DNA of 64,000 nucleotides from Vibrio syngnathi (GCF_002119525.1 NZ_CP017916.1:2728001-2792000), one strand, 5' to 3'. Counted from the first letter of the stretch, positions 1 to 9,295 are shown. Translations and numbers: made by a program. The notes: generated from the letters alone by a model not told the origin.

Positions 1-645
1 TTGATTAATAGAAGAGAGTAGCTCGTTGGTCATCGAAAAATGCTGACAACCGAAGAAACCACGGCGTGCTGATAATGGTGATGGATGAGGTGCAACCAAC
101 ACATGGTGCTTGTCTGCATCAATCGCTTGGCCTTTCTTCTGGGCGTGTGCGCCCCACAACAAGAAGATGATCGGTTCAGAGCGCTGATTGAGCTCTGCAA
201 TAATGGCATCGGTAAAGGTTTCCCAACCACACTTAGCATGTGAGTGTGCTTTTGCCTCTTCTACTGTCAGTACCGTATTCAACATTAACACCCCTTGAGA
301 TGCCCAAGTGTCGAGGTAGCCATGACTCGGGATCTCAAAGCCCTCTATATCTTGCGCAAGCTCTTTGTACATATTACGTAGAGAAGGAGGGATTTTTACA
401 CCTGGCAGTACAGAAAAAGCTAAGCCATGAGCTTGGTTAGCGCCGTGATAAGGATCTTGCCCTAGGATAACCACGCGTACGGACTCGAAAGGCGTCATAT
501 CGAAGGCACTGAACACCAGCTCTTGAGGAGGGTAGACGGTTTTCCCACTATTGCGTTGCTGTTCAACAAACGCGAGGACACTCTGAAAGTACTCTTTGTC
601 ACGTTCATCATTAATAATGGATTCCCAAGTCTTTGGTGCGCTCAT
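1..645 (-). CDS. ung: Uracil-DNA glycosylase, 3' end cut by window
   Basis: Removes uracil from DNA as the first step of base excision repair in the cytoplasm. The frame is open from the ATG at 643-645 to base 1, giving 215 codons without a stop; the family is about 220-230 residues, so only the last few are missing. The translation shows the water-activating motif GQDPYHG and the late HPSPLSA loop that inserts into DNA, both diagnostic of family 1 UDG. It reads away from the short gene at 826-954, and a terminator lies between them, so it probably has its own promoter in 646-691. The overlapping plus-strand frames here are shadows. Identity is secure; only the C-terminus is unseen. Confidence 0.97.
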   Translation of the reverse strand, partial: MSAPKTWESIINDERDKEYFQSVLAFVEQQRNSGKTVYPPQELVFSAFDMTPFESVRVVILGQDPYHGANQAHGLAFSVLPGVKIPPSLRNMYKELAQDIEGFEIPSHGYLDTWASQGVLMLNTVLTVEEAKAHSHAKCGWETFTDAIIAELNQRSEPIIFLLWGAHAQKKGQAIDADKHHVLVAPHPSPLSARRGFFGCQHFSMTNELLSSINQ

Positions 646-691
646 CGTTTTACTTCCCAATCATCAAGGTTTCTAGCGGCTTTCGCCAGAC

Positions 692-754
692 AAAAAAATA
701 GCTGTATCGGCTAACTGTCCTAAATAAGGCTCTAGTTATACCTCATACAGCTAT
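692..754 (-). terminator. Rho-independent terminator behind the 42-codon gene
   Basis: The perfect 10-base arms ATAGCTGTAT (698-707) and ATACAGCTAT (745-754) are followed, on the minus strand, by seven T (complement of A at 692-698). A second 5-base pairing (TAACT with AGTTA) lies inside the loop. The position, about 70 bases past the stop of the small gene at 826, suits termination of that transcript and would insulate ung. Confidence 0.7.
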
Positions 755-825
755 CAATAAACATGATGTGTAGGGTTCACTTGTTGATGAATCATAATAA
801 TCAGTTCAAGTTGTGTTTATCTCGA

Positions 826-954
826 TTAACCACTTTTTTGCGGTGTACGATAATGGCCGTGACTATGCACGTGACGGTTTGGTGTCGGTAAACGACTGGC
901 GACAGCTACAGTTGAAATTGAAGTTGAAGTTGAAGTTTGGGCTTGTGAATACAT
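826..954 (-). CDS. Small unrecognised protein, 42 residues
   Basis: An ATG at 952-954 opens a 42-codon frame ending in TAA at 826-828. It is preceded by a consensus ribosome binding site (AGGAGGTG, 7 bases before the ATG) and followed by a Rho-independent terminator at 692-754, so it looks like a complete small transcription unit. The product starts MYSQAQ, has a Ser/Thr alternation (TSTSTSIST), then a basic and His-rich tail (NRHVHSHGHYR). It has no signal peptide or membrane segment, and I do not recognise it. The ribosome binding site can pair with the leader (see 958-1019), so translation may be controlled. A possible promoter is TTGGCA (1016-1021) with a TAAAGT-like -10 seventeen bases on. 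A regulatory leader peptide is an alternative reading. The function is unknown. Confidence 0.6.
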   Translation of the reverse strand: MYSQAQTSTSTSISTVAVASRLPTPNRHVHSHGHYRTPQKSG

Positions 955-957
955 AAA

Positions 958-1019
958 GGCACCTCCTCTAAGACATCGTGAACTACATATTCACTTTAAT
1001 ACTATGAAAGAAAGGTGCC
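958..1019 (-). promoter_or_regulatory. Inverted repeat that could mask the ribosome binding site
   Basis: GGCACCT (958-964) and AGGTGCC (1013-1019) are perfect complements 48 bases apart. In minus-strand RNA the downstream arm is the ribosome binding site of the 42-codon gene, and the upstream arm is a CACCU anti-Shine-Dalgarno. A smaller GTGAA/TTCAC hairpin lies between them. The masking works only if transcription starts upstream of 1019. If the TTGGCA overlapping the arm is the -35 box, the arm would not be in the RNA. Confidence 0.4.
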
Positions 1020-1060
1020 AATTTTTAGGAGTAGAAGGAAATTAATTATTCCCTCTATTA

Positions 1061-1969
1061 TTACGCTTCTTCGCTCGCTAGCGTTGCTGAGCGATGAAAC
1101 ATCCTAAGTTGTTGAATTTCCTCTTTCCAGATAGTCGAATCAATGGTTTCTAAAATAAGAGGAATACCATTAAAGCGAGAATCCGAGGCTATATACTCAA
1201 AACAATCCCAGCCAATCTCGCCTTTACCTAAAGAATGGTGTCGATCGACTCGGCTCGCAAACTCAGCTTTTGAATCATTGATGTGCATTGCTCTTAGATA
1301 GTGCATGCCGACAATACGGTCAAACTCAGCAAAAGTATGCTCACACGCCGCTTTTGTTCGTAAGTCATAACCGGCTGTAAACGTATGGCAAGTGTCTAAA
1401 CACACACCGACGCGTGACTTATCTTCTACTTGGTCGATGATCTCTGCTAGGTGCTCAAACTTCCAACCCAGGTTAGTCCCCTGCCCTGAGGTATTTTCAA
1501 TCACAGCAATCACATCAGGCACCGCTTGATGTGCCAAGTTGATAGACTCAGCGATCTTGGTCAAACAGTCGCTTTCTGAGATTTTCTTCAAATGACTCCC
1601 AGGATGAAAATTCAAAAGCGTGAGTCCTAGTTGATTACAACGCTCCATTTCATCAATAAAAGCCGCACGTGATTTCTCTAACTTCTCTTCTTCTGGTGCT
1701 CCTAGGTTAATAAGGTAGGAATCATGAGGAAGAATGTGTTCAGCACTAAAGCCCAACATTTTACAATTGGCTTTAAAGGCACTGATGGTTTTGGCTTCTA
1801 ACGGCTTTGCTGCCCACTGCCTTTGGTTTTTGGTAAACAGTGCGAACGCATTGGCGCCTATCTCACGAGCGCGCATTGGCGCCTGATCAACACCGCCCGC
1901 AGCAGACACATGCGCCCCAATAAACTTAATATTGGTTTCAGGTTTTGAAGATGAATTATTGTTTGTCAT
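1061..1969 (-). CDS. nfo: Endonuclease IV (deoxyribonuclease IV)
   Basis: AP endonuclease and 3'-repair diesterase of base excision repair, using three zinc ions in a TIM barrel. The translation has the family signatures in order: GAHVSAAGG near the N-terminus, FHPGSHL mid-protein, [19 protein letters not shown] and the [12 protein letters not shown] metal-site segment. At 302 residues it is about 17 longer than the E. coli enzyme; the excess is mostly a polar N-terminal extension (NNNSSSKPE) before the conserved KFIGAHVS. No other in-frame start lies closer to that block, so I keep the ATG at 1967-1969 although its ribosome binding site is weak. It stands alone, divergent from grcA, in a repair-rich neighbourhood with ung. 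Confidence 0.96.
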   Translation of the reverse strand: MTNNNSSSKPETNIKFIGAHVSAAGGVDQAPMRAREIGANAFALFTKNQRQWAAKPLEAKTISAFKANCKMLGFSAEHILPHDSYLINLGAPEEEKLEKSRAAFIDEMERCNQLGLTLLNFHPGSHLKKISESDCLTKIAESINLAHQAVPDVIAVIENTSGQGTNLGWKFEHLAEIIDQVEDKSRVGVCLDTCHTFTAGYDLRTKAACEHTFAEFDRIVGMHYLRAMHINDSKAEFASRVDRHHSLGKGEIGWDCFEYIASDSRFNGIPLILETIDSTIWKEEIQQLRMFHRSATLASEEA

Positions 1970-2130
1970 TAAATCACTTTACACTTTCAGGATGCTTAAT
2001 AAATAAAGGGTCGTATCGCTTTCTGGTCAATAAAAACACAACAAATGTAGTAAATTTACAACAAATACGACTGTTAAATATTTTTTATACTTTAAAATAT
2101 TTTGTAATTACTTTGTTTTCAAAGGTTTTA

Positions 2131-2227
2131 TTGATTTAACTCAAAGTAATCACCTTGAAAAAATTGAGGTTTTTGGTTGTTTTTTGACTTAAATCAATAT
2201 TAAACTACCACAAACTAGGTATATATT
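2131..2227 (+). promoter_or_regulatory. grcA promoter with two FNR-like sites
   Basis: Two 14-base sites each match the FNR consensus TTGAT-N4-ATCAA at 9 of 10 defined positions: TTGATTTAACTCAA (2131-2144) and TTGACTTAAATCAA (2184-2197). A TATATT -10 candidate at 2222-2227 would put the start near 2233, with the nearer site centred about 42 bases upstream, the usual class II activating position. The farther site would be centred near -95. This fits oxygen-limited induction, known for the E. coli orthologue (yfiD). The rest of 1970-2295 is AT-rich and must also hold the nfo promoter; I see no gene in it. Confidence 0.65.
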
Positions 2228-2295
2228 ACTCAGCTCAATAAAATTCGAAAGTTAACACCATAATCAAACCACATAAAGTGGACTAGGAGATAGTT

Positions 2296-2673
2296 ATGAT
2301 CCAAGGTATTCAAATTACTAAAGCAGCAAACGACGACCTACTAAACTCAATCTGGCTACTAGACAGCGAGAAGAACGAAGCTCGTTGTGTTGTTGCTACA
2401 TCTGGTTTTGAAGCAGACCAAGTTATCTCAGCAGCAGACCTAGGCGAGTACGAAAGCCGTGAAGTTGCTATCGAAGCAGCACCACGCATCGAAGGTGGTC
2501 AACACCTAAACGTTAACGTTCTTAAGCGTGAAACGCTAGAAGATGCCGTTGCTCACCCAGAGAACTACCCACAGCTAACTATCCGTGTATCGGGTTACGC
2601 TGTACGTTTCAACTCTCTAACGACTGAACAGCAACGTGACGTTATCGCACGTACGTTCACTGAGTCTCTATAA
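2296..2673 (+). CDS. grcA: Autonomous glycyl radical cofactor GrcA
   Basis: Spare C-terminal domain for pyruvate formate-lyase: it carries a glycyl radical and restores activity to PFL cleaved at its own glycine by oxygen. The 125-residue length is typical, and the C-terminal RVSGYAVRF motif places the radical glycine at residue 100. The start is backed by AGGAG seven bases before the ATG. Codon choice is strongly biased to the preferred set (CTA, CGT, GAA), as expected for an abundant stress protein. It is transcribed alone, behind two FNR-like sites and in front of a strong terminator. The ung-grcA proximity is also found in E. coli. Confidence 0.97.
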   Translation: MIQGIQITKAANDDLLNSIWLLDSEKNEARCVVATSGFEADQVISAADLGEYESREVAIEAAPRIEGGQHLNVNVLKRETLEDAVAHPENYPQLTIRVSGYAVRFNSLTTEQQRDVIARTFTESL

Positions 2674-2700
2674 TTTTTAGAGCTTGAATTAGAATACAAA

Positions 2701-2726
2701 AACGGCGCTCATTGAGCGCCGTTTTT
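2701..2726. terminator. Bidirectional terminator between grcA and thrC
   Basis: The stem AACGGCGCTC / GAGCGCCGTT (2701-2723), with a 3-base loop, is followed by T to 2726 and preceded by a run of A. It can therefore stop both grcA (+) and thrC (-) transcripts, which converge here. Confidence 0.9.
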
Positions 2727-2751
2727 ATTTGCTCAACAATACCGATGTAGG

Positions 2752-4035
2752 TTACGGTTGAACTCGACGAAGCACTGCTTTTAGCGCTTCAAAATCGTTA
2801 TCTAGATCTTCAGACAACAACTCCATCACCGCGTGTTTTGCTAGCGGACCAGGAAGTTCAATGTCAGTACCTAAGATGTCATCAACCACTTCTTTGAATT
2901 TCGCAGGGTGTGCCGTACATAAGAACAGGCCTGTCTCGTTCTCTTGCAGTTGCTCTTCCAATAGACGGTAAGCAATCGCACCATGAGGTTCACATAGGTA
3001 ACCTTGAGCTTTTAGATCACGTACTGATTCAGCACTCTGCTCATCAGATACTTTACCTTTACCCAAAGTATCCAGTCCCCAACCTTTCAGTTGGCAAAGC
3101 TCTTCGATACGTGGCCAGTTGTTTGGTTGGCTCACATCCATCGCGTTCGATGTTGTCGCAACCGTTGGTTTTGGATCCCATTGACCTGTTTCTAGGTAAC
3201 GAGGAACCGTGTCATTTTCGTTGGTAGCTGCAATGAAGCGTTTAACTGGTAAGCCTAGCGCTTTCGCTAATAGACCCGCAGTTAGGTTACCAAAGTTACC
3301 ACTTGGTACAGAGATAACCAGATTTTCACGTTGCTCTTTGGTTAGCTGAGAAGCCGCCTCAAAGTAGTAACAGATCTGAGCCATCAAACGGCTGATGTTG
3401 ATTGAGTTTGCTGAGTTCAAGCCAATCTCTTTGCGCAGTTCAGCGTCGTCAAACGCGTCTTTTACTAGTGCCTGACACGCATCAAAATCGCCATCAATCG
3501 CGACAGTGTGAATGTTCTTACCTAGCGTACAGAATAGCTTTTCTTGCAGTGGGCTGATCTTGCCTTTCGGGTATAGGATAACAACGTTGATGTTTTCCAT
3601 ACCGTAGAATGCGTGTGCAACCGCCGCGCCAGTATCACCCGATGTTGCCGTTAAGATAGTGATTTGACCGCCATCAGAAACCGCAGCCAAAGATTGAGCC
3701 ATAAAACGGCCACCGAAATCTTTAAATGCTAACGTTGGACCGTGAAACAGTTCAAGTGCGTAAACACCGTCTTTCACTTGGTTGATCGGTGCTGGGAATT
3801 GGAATGCCGCATCCACTAGTTGATCAATCTGTTCTTTTGGTAACTCATCACCAATTAGAGCAGAAAGAATCTTTGAACTACGAGGGACAAAGTCCTCTGC
3901 AAGTAGTGCATCGATGTCATCGAACTTAGGCAGCTCTGATGGGAAAAATAGACCTTGATTACGACCTAGACCTTGACGAACGGCTTGGCCAAAAGAGACT
4001 TGCTCATCGTTTTCTTTGATGTTGTACAGCTTCAT
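2752..4035 (-). CDS. thrC: Threonine synthase
   Basis: Converts O-phospho-L-homoserine to threonine with pyridoxal phosphate, the last step of the pathway. The 427 residues match the enterobacterial-type enzyme. The PLP lysine sits in [18 protein letters not shown], and the phosphate-binding loop in [17 protein letters not shown]. It is the last gene of thrLABC; its start overlaps the end of thrB by four bases (4032-4035), which implies coupled translation. The shared terminator at 2701-2726 ends the operon. Confidence 0.98.
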   Translation of the reverse strand: MKLYNIKENDEQVSFGQAVRQGLGRNQGLFFPSELPKFDDIDALLAEDFVPRSSKILSALIGDELPKEQIDQLVDAAFQFPAPINQVKDGVYALELFHGPTLAFKDFGGRFMAQSLAAVSDGGQITILTATSGDTGAAVAHAFYGMENINVVILYPKGKISPLQEKLFCTLGKNIHTVAIDGDFDACQALVKDAFDDAELRKEIGLNSANSINISRLMAQICYYFEAASQLTKEQRENLVISVPSGNFGNLTAGLLAKALGLPVKRFIAATNENDTVPRYLETGQWDPKPTVATTSNAMDVSQPNNWPRIEELCQLKGWGLDTLGKGKVSDEQSAESVRDLKAQGYLCEPHGAIAYRLLEEQLQENETGLFLCTAHPAKFKEVVDDILGTDIELPGPLAKHAVMELLSEDLDNDFEALKAVLRRVQP

Positions 4036-5003
4036 AACTCACTTCCTGTAACGATCGAACCTTGTTTATCTAAGCGACAAACGTGGACGAATCCTTCTTC
4101 ATTTTGTACGTAGTTTTGTTCTAACCAGCGTGCAACACGCTCGGCGACATCTTGTTCTTTGCAAATGCTAAATAGCGTAGGGCCACTACCAGAAATTCCA
4201 GTAGCTAATGCTCCTGCTGACGTTGCATATTTGCGTGCATCAGCAAACCCTGGAAGCAGTTTCTCACGATATGGTTCAGCAATCACGTCTTTGATCATCT
4301 TAGCGGCTAGCTCTGGCTTACCAGAGTGACAAGCATGAATAAAGCCCGCTAAATGACGACCATGGGCAATCACGTCTTGACGGCGATACTGAGAAGGCAA
4401 GATCTCTCGCGCTTCGGCCGTCGAAACTTTGATGCCCGGGTAAGCCATTACCCAGTACCAGTCATCAAAACATGGCACTTCTTGACTAATGATACCTAGC
4501 TCTTCCAGCATTAATTGCACACCACCAAGGTAACAGGGGGCAACGTTATCGTAATGTATGCCACCTGAAATCTTACCTTCCATTTCCCCCATAAGAGCAA
4601 GCAGTTCAGTTTCATTCAACGGTTGGCCATGAAAACGGTTCAAGGCATCAAGTGCTGCGACAATTGAACATGCACTTGATCCTAAACCGGAACCGATAGG
4701 CATGTTCTTCTCTAGCGTCATCTCAAGAGACTTAACTGAGATACCTTTCTTGTCTAACTCGCGAGAGAACACAACCCAGCAGTCATAGACAATATTTTCT
4801 TTGGTTTCAGTTGGCAGCTTAGAAACAAAGCTGCCTGCTGTTTTTAGCGAGAATGGTTCATCACCGGCTTTAACCATTACTCGGTCACCAAGCAATGTGC
4901 CATCCACTGGAGACACAGCGGCCCCCAGCACATCAAACCCTACACTGACATTGCCGATTGATGCAGGAGCATAAACGACAACATCCATATCACTTGAACT
5001 CAT
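4032..5003 (-). CDS. thrB: Homoserine kinase
   Basis: Phosphorylates homoserine with ATP; a GHMP-family kinase with the glycine-rich ATP loop [13 protein letters not shown] place the start at the ATG at 5001-5003 ([13 protein letters not shown], 323 residues). It is preceded by TTAGGAG and lies two bases after the thrA stop, so translation is probably coupled. A longer frame from a TTG at 5024 would run into thrA and adds no family residues. The length is slightly above the E. coli enzyme (310). Confidence 0.97.
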   Translation of the reverse strand: MSSSDMDVVVYAPASIGNVSVGFDVLGAAVSPVDGTLLGDRVMVKAGDEPFSLKTAGSFVSKLPTETKENIVYDCWVVFSRELDKKGISVKSLEMTLEKNMPIGSGLGSSACSIVAALDALNRFHGQPLNETELLALMGEMEGKISGGIHYDNVAPCYLGGVQLMLEELGIISQEVPCFDDWYWVMAYPGIKVSTAEAREILPSQYRRQDVIAHGRHLAGFIHACHSGKPELAAKMIKDVIAEPYREKLLPGFADARKYATSAGALATGISGSGPTLFSICKEQDVAERVARWLEQNYVQNEEGFVHVCRLDKQGSIVTGSEL

Positions 5004-5005
5004 TC

Positions 5006-7465
5006 CTAAACTCCTAATTTCCAACCAAGAGTACGCATCACATCAGAGAATACGCCTGCTGCTGTAACTTCAGTACCTGCACCGTAGCCACGTAGAACGA
5101 GTGGGATTGGCTGGTAGTAACGGCTATAGAATGCCAGAGCGTTCTCGCCATCTTTAATCTTAAACATTGGGTCATCGCCATCAACAGCTGCGATACGAAC
5201 CTTACATTTACCTTCAGCGATCTCACCCACATAACGAAGTACTTTGCCTTCTTCTGCTGCGATGGCTGACTGCTCTTTGAAGTATGCATCCGCTTCTGGC
5301 AAGCGAGCCATGAACTCGTCAACCGTACCTGAATCATCAAAACCCGGTGGCAATGCTTGGTCAACTTCAACATCTTCAAGCTCAAGTGCCATACCCGCTT
5401 CACGAGCAAGAATAAGCAGTTTACGCGCCACATCCATACCAGACAGATCATCACGAGGATCCGGTTCAGTGAAGCCGTTATCTTTAGCAATGTTGGTTGC
5501 TTGGCTGAGTGTCATACCCTCATCAAGCTTACCGAAGATGTAAGACAGTGAACCAGAAAGAATGCCGTTGAACTTCTCAAGCTCATCACCTGCAGAGATT
5601 AGGTTCTGTAAGTTTTCGATTACCGGTAGACCTGCGCCTACTGTTGTCTCGTACATCAACTTACGACGAGAGTTACGCGCCACTTCACGAAGCTGATGGT
5701 AGTAAGCCATGCTTGCTGTGTTGGCTTTTTTGTTTGGTGTTACCACGTGGAAACCAGCCGCTAGGAAATCAGCGTATTGCCCGGCAATACCTTCGCTAGA
5801 CGTACAATCAACCAACACAGGGTTGATGATGTGGTTACGTTGAACAAGTGCCGCTAAACGCGCTAGGCTGAATTCTTCAGTCGCACTCGACATACGGTCA
5901 CGCCACTGCTCTAGCGGTAGACCCTCGCTGTCTAGCAGCAAGCCTTTGCTGTTTGCTAAACCACATACGCGAATAACGATGCCTTTTTCAGCCAGTTTGC
6001 CTTGTTGACGTTGGATCTGGTCAACAAGCTCGCCACCAACACCGCCAACACCGACAACGAAGACGTCAAGGAAGTGCTTAGAATTGAATAGGTTTTCGTG
6101 ACACGCTTTGATTGCTTCTGAGATTTTATCTTCCGGGATAACCGCAGAGATAGCGCGCTCTGAAGAGCCTTGAGCAATAGCAACGATGTTAACGTTCACT
6201 TCAGCTAAAGAAGAGAAGAACTGAGAAGCAACGCCACGTGATGTACGCATACCGTCACCCACCAGCGTCACAATCGCAACATCATCCATGAACTCAACGG
6301 GCTCTAATAGGCCATCTTTAAGTTCGAGTTCAAACGCATCTGATAACACTTGCTTCGCTTTCACTTTGTCAGCCGATTCAATACAGAAGCTGATGCTGTA
6401 CTCAGAAGAAGATTGAGTAATAAGGACAATAGAAACGCCTGCAGAAGACATCGCGCCGAATACACGACTCGCCATGCCTACCATGCCCTTCATACCTGGG
6501 CCTGATACGTTAACCATCGTTAGGTCACTTAGCGTAGTGATACCTTTGATCGCTAGGTTATCTTCGCCAGTGTCTTGGCCAATCAAAGTGCCTGCACCCT
6601 GTGGGTTGAAGCTGTTTTTGATCAGACATGGAATATGGAATTGTGCGATAGGTGCGATTGTTTTCGGGTGTAGAACTGAAGCACCGAAGTAAGATAGCTC
6701 CATCGCTTCTTGGTAGCTAAGTGATTTAAGAAGACGGGCATCATCCACTAAGCGTGGGTCACAGTTGTAAACACCATCGACGTCAGTCCAAATCTCACAG
6801 CAATCAGCACGTAGACATGCCGCTAGAACTGCAGCTGAGTAGTCAGAGCCGTTACGGCCAAGCGTTACTAGCTCGCCTTTTTCATTACCAGCAGTAAAGC
6901 CCGGCATGATATTTACGTGACCTTTAGGAAGCGGTGATTGGCGGAAGTTCTGAGTTGAAACATCCACATCCACCATAGCTTCAAGATGATCACCTTGAGC
7001 ATAAAGGTATTCCACAGGGTCAATCAGGCTTGCTGGTTGGCCTTTCGCTTCCAGCACCGCTTTCATTAGCTGGATTGAAACTCGCTCACCTTTACTAATG
7101 ATACGAGCATTTACGTGATTCGGGCACATGCCCAGTAGGTTAATACCATTCACGAACTGCTTAAGTTGAGCAAGAGAGGTATCGACTTGCTCTTGAAACG
7201 CAGAGCCATCTACTGACGGCAATACCGCTTGAATCTCTGCAAACAATGCTGCGAATGATGATTCGATCTCGGTGATCTGTACGTCTGCTTCACCATTTTT
7301 TAGTGCTGCTTCAATAACAGCAACCAGCTTATTGGTTGTTTTTCCTGGAGCCGATAGTACAACGGCTAGCTCTTCTTGCTGGGCATTATTAGCGATGATA
7401 TCTGCTGCTCGTAAAAAACGATCTGCATCAGCTAATGATGAACCTCCAAACTTTAAAACGCGCAT
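5006..7465 (-). CDS. thrA: Bifunctional aspartokinase I / homoserine dehydrogenase I
   Basis: Catalyses the first and third steps from aspartate to threonine and is the feedback-controlled entry enzyme. The N-terminal kinase begins [17 protein letters not shown]. Two ACT-type regulatory segments follow in the middle (roughly residues 315-460). The dehydrogenase then opens with the nucleotide loop [13 protein letters not shown] choose the ATG at 7463-7465 (819 residues), the start matching E. coli ThrA and lying just after GGAGAAAGG. A frame four codons longer starts inside that ribosome binding site. It is expressed behind the thrL attenuator. Confidence 0.97.
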   Translation of the reverse strand: MRVLKFGGSSLADADRFLRAADIIANNAQQEELAVVLSAPGKTTNKLVAVIEAALKNGEADVQITEIESSFAALFAEIQAVLPSVDGSAFQEQVDTSLAQLKQFVNGINLLGMCPNHVNARIISKGERVSIQLMKAVLEAKGQPASLIDPVEYLYAQGDHLEAMVDVDVSTQNFRQSPLPKGHVNIMPGFTAGNEKGELVTLGRNGSDYSAAVLAACLRADCCEIWTDVDGVYNCDPRLVDDARLLKSLSYQEAMELSYFGASVLHPKTIAPIAQFHIPCLIKNSFNPQGAGTLIGQDTGEDNLAIKGITTLSDLTMVNVSGPGMKGMVGMASRVFGAMSSAGVSIVLITQSSSEYSISFCIESADKVKAKQVLSDAFELELKDGLLEPVEFMDDVAIVTLVGDGMRTSRGVASQFFSSLAEVNVNIVAIAQGSSERAISAVIPEDKISEAIKACHENLFNSKHFLDVFVVGVGGVGGELVDQIQRQQGKLAEKGIVIRVCGLANSKGLLLDSEGLPLEQWRDRMSSATEEFSLARLAALVQRNHIINPVLVDCTSSEGIAGQYADFLAAGFHVVTPNKKANTASMAYYHQLREVARNSRRKLMYETTVGAGLPVIENLQNLISAGDELEKFNGILSGSLSYIFGKLDEGMTLSQATNIAKDNGFTEPDPRDDLSGMDVARKLLILAREAGMALELEDVEVDQALPPGFDDSGTVDEFMARLPEADAYFKEQSAIAAEEGKVLRYVGEIAEGKCKVRIAAVDGDDPMFKIKDGENALAFYSRYYQPIPLVLRGYGAGTEVTAAGVFSDVMRTLGWKLGV

Positions 7466-7495
7466 CCCTTTCTCCATAAGTCATAAAAATGGTAC

Positions 7496-7536
7496 AAAAA
7501 AAGGCCTGTATCTTGTTGGATACAGGCCTTTTTTTT
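7496..7536 (-). terminator. thr operon attenuator
   Basis: A 12-base perfect stem (7501-7512 with 7519-7530) with a 6-base loop is followed, on the minus strand, by a run of U (complement of A at 7496-7502). It lies between the leader peptide stop at 7549 and the thrA start at 7465. This is the standard architecture in which a stalled ribosome on Thr/Ile codons prevents terminator formation. Confidence 0.9.
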
Positions 7537-7548
7537 AAAATCCGTTAC

Positions 7549-7626
7549 TTAGCAGCCTGCCCCAACAATGTGAATGTCGGTAATAATAATGGTGGTGGTC
7601 ATTACTAGGTGGCTTACGTGCTGCAT
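7549..7626 (-). CDS. thrL: thr operon leader peptide
   Basis: A 25-residue frame from the ATG at 7624-7626 to TAA at 7549-7551. The coding run spells TTTIIITDIHI, so nine of eleven consecutive codons are Thr or Ile, the two amino acids expected to control a threonine operon. It sits just upstream of the attenuator hairpin. It closely parallels thrL of E. coli in design but is distinct in sequence. Its role is ribosome-mediated attenuation of thrABC; the peptide itself is not expected to have a function. Confidence 0.92.
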   Translation of the reverse strand: MQHVSHLVMTTTIIITDIHIVGAGC

Positions 7627-7654
7627 ATCAAATTCTCTGCTTGTGCTTTACTCT

Positions 7655-7685
7655 ACGTGTATCAATTTTTACTACTACACGTCAA
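7655..7685 (-). promoter_or_regulatory. thr promoter with an inverted repeat in the spacer
   Basis: On the minus strand TTGACG (7680-7685) is a good -35 box. GATACA (7658-7663), 16 bases on, is a fair -10, giving a start about 25 bases before thrL. The perfect arms ACGTGTA (7655-7661) and TACACGT (7676-7682) straddle the promoter core, so a dimeric repressor could bind here. No regulator is known to me from the sequence. The rest of 7627-7930 has no gene that I can see. Confidence 0.5.
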
Positions 7686-7930
7686 TGAAAAGTTGCGTTT
7701 TTTTTACATTCACACCATTTTTCAGAGCAAACCTTCATTTAAGAGATAAAACACCCTGCATCAACCTGCCATTCAGAGACTGGATTAACTCATCAAACAA
7801 ACAGAAGTAATCAGTTGCATATATAGTCATAACAAAATGCTCTATCGATAGTACAGCGAACATACAAGTCCTGTGCTTTAATTGAACAATAACGTTCGAA
7901 AAACAATAATAATGACATCAGGAGTGGGAA

Positions 7931-8407
7931 ATGAAGAGATTACTTATTCTTTTAGTCTTTGCTATGCCTGTCGTTTGTTCAGCGAACAGTTTACCGCTAC
8001 TGAGCAGTTTGCCTTTGCTCCCCAGTCAAATCGATAGCTCTGCCCATAAGTTTTTTATCTCCACGCAAAGTACATCGAGTGAAAGCTTTGATACGTGGAC
8101 AGTAGACAGTGGTTATTCTTATAGCTTGTTTTCTGATGTGGATCTTTATGTCGGTACACGAATCAACACTGCTGCACTGAGATATGAGAGTGGATTCTTG
8201 AGTGGTGTTAGTTATCAGTTTTCCGAAAAAGTCTCTTTCAACAGCTCTCTACACACCTATAACAATGAAACAGAAGACAGCGATAAATCGGTAGCCGCAG
8301 AGCTTTCCAGCCGCGTGCAGCTAACCGACAATCTAGATATGCATGCCACCCTTGATTATGAAGAGTGGCAACAAGGTGTTGAGGTAGGATTAGGGTTTCG
8401 CTTCTAA
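7931..8407 (+). CDS. Exported protein, probable small outer-membrane barrel
   Basis: 158 residues with a clear signal peptide (MKRLLILLVFAMPVVCSA, cleavage predicted near residue 19). The mature part alternates polar and aromatic residues in short strands (for example YSYSLFSDVDLYVGTRI, VSYQFSEKVSFNSSLH) and ends in phenylalanine (VGLGFRF), the usual terminal signature of outer-membrane beta-barrels. The length would allow about eight strands. The start has AGGAG eight bases upstream. It converges on the RraA-family gene with 29 bases between stops. I do not recognise a named family; the barrel assignment is inferred from the strand pattern. Confidence 0.75.
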   Translation: MKRLLILLVFAMPVVCSANSLPLLSSLPLLPSQIDSSAHKFFISTQSTSSESFDTWTVDSGYSYSLFSDVDLYVGTRINTAALRYESGFLSGVSYQFSEKVSFNSSLHTYNNETEDSDKSVAAELSSRVQLTDNLDMHATLDYEEWQQGVEVGLGFRF

Positions 8408-8436
8408 TCTATCCCACTTCTTTATTGATGAGCCCG

Positions 8437-8922
8437 TTAAGATTCAATCAACAATTCCGTTGAAATTAACACACCATTCCAATCGGCATAAATGTAATCA
8501 CCGGGCTGAATCAGTTGATTGTGTATAGAGAGCGTCACATTCACTTGCCCAACACCGTGCTTCTCGGTTTTAAATGGAGAGGTTCCGAGAGCTTGAATAC
8601 CAAGATCCATCTGCGCCATCATCGCAACATCACGCACCGCACCATTCACAATGACGCCTTCCCAACCATTTTCGATGGCTAGAATAGCCAATTGGTCGCC
8701 AAGTAACGCTTTTTGACACGAGCCATTACCGTCTACAACGAGTACTTTGCCGCAGCCATCGGTCTCTAAAACCTCACGAACCTTGGAATTATCGTGATAA
8801 CAACGAACTGTTACAATTTTTCCCCAGAACGCACCACGCTGGCCGAAGTTCTGTAATGGCATATTCAGTAGCGTGACTTTGCTTTCAAACTCATCACATA
8901 AGTCAGGTGTTATATCGTGCAT
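8437..8922 (-). CDS. RraA-family protein (RNase E regulator-like / HMG aldolase-like)
   Basis: 161 residues of the RraA/demethylmenaquinone-methyltransferase-like fold throughout: TPDLCDEF at the N-terminus, [19 protein letters not shown], and [24 protein letters not shown]. The family contains both RraA, which inhibits RNase E, and class II 4-hydroxy-4-methyl-2-oxoglutarate aldolases, which bind a divalent metal through an RD pair. This protein keeps the GAVRD segment and, from memory, looks closer to the Pseudomonas group annotated as putative aldolase than to E. coli RraA, so I withhold a symbol. It stands alone, divergent from arcA. Family is certain, activity is not. Confidence 0.85.
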   Translation of the reverse strand: MHDITPDLCDEFESKVTLLNMPLQNFGQRGAFWGKIVTVRCYHDNSKVREVLETDGCGKVLVVDGNGSCQKALLGDQLAILAIENGWEGVIVNGAVRDVAMMAQMDLGIQALGTSPFKTEKHGVGQVNVTLSIHNQLIQPGDYIYADWNGVLISTELLIES

Positions 8923-9226
8923 ATATCCTCCGTGAGTAAGGCAAACCTATTAAGTCAGGTGAGCCTCTATGCTTTTATATATTATTAAAATTAATCCTTT
9001 GTTTTCATTGTTCTATGCCCAATTTAATACGAAATAAAAGTTGATTGAGCATATTTATCTACTAGACTCTAAGGATAGCTTTCAGCTTCCTTGGTTCATA
9101 GTCCGGTCTTTAGTAAGCAAGATGTGCGAAACATCTCGAATAATCATTCTTATTTTGGTGCTAAATAGTCACCATAACATTGGTTAAGTTGTAGCCATAC
9201 TATTAAAGTTTGTTGCGATACGGCAA

Positions 9227-9295
9227 TTGATGTAAATCAACAAAGTGAATGGAATTAACATTCTCGCGTTGTTAGCATGCTGTTAACATTATAGA
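9227..9295 (+). promoter_or_regulatory. arcA regulatory region: FNR site and ArcA-like direct repeat
   Basis: TTGATGTAAATCAA (9227-9240) is a perfect match to the FNR consensus. GTTAGCATGCTGTTA (9271-9285) has two GTTA elements 11 bases apart, the spacing of the ArcA consensus direct repeat. A TATAGA -10 candidate lies at 9290-9295. FNR activation of arcA is established in E. coli; autoregulation here is inferred. The remaining DNA from 8923 to 9498 shows no gene. Confidence 0.5.

Noticed and set aside
2076..2102. AAATATTTT/AAAATATTT inverted repeat as a terminator or operator
   Set aside because: Pure A/T pairing in an AT-rich promoter region, likely chance or DNA curvature.
5004..5024. Upstream TTG start for thrB
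   Set aside because: It would overlap thrA and precede the ribosome binding site; the ATG at 5003 has correct spacing.
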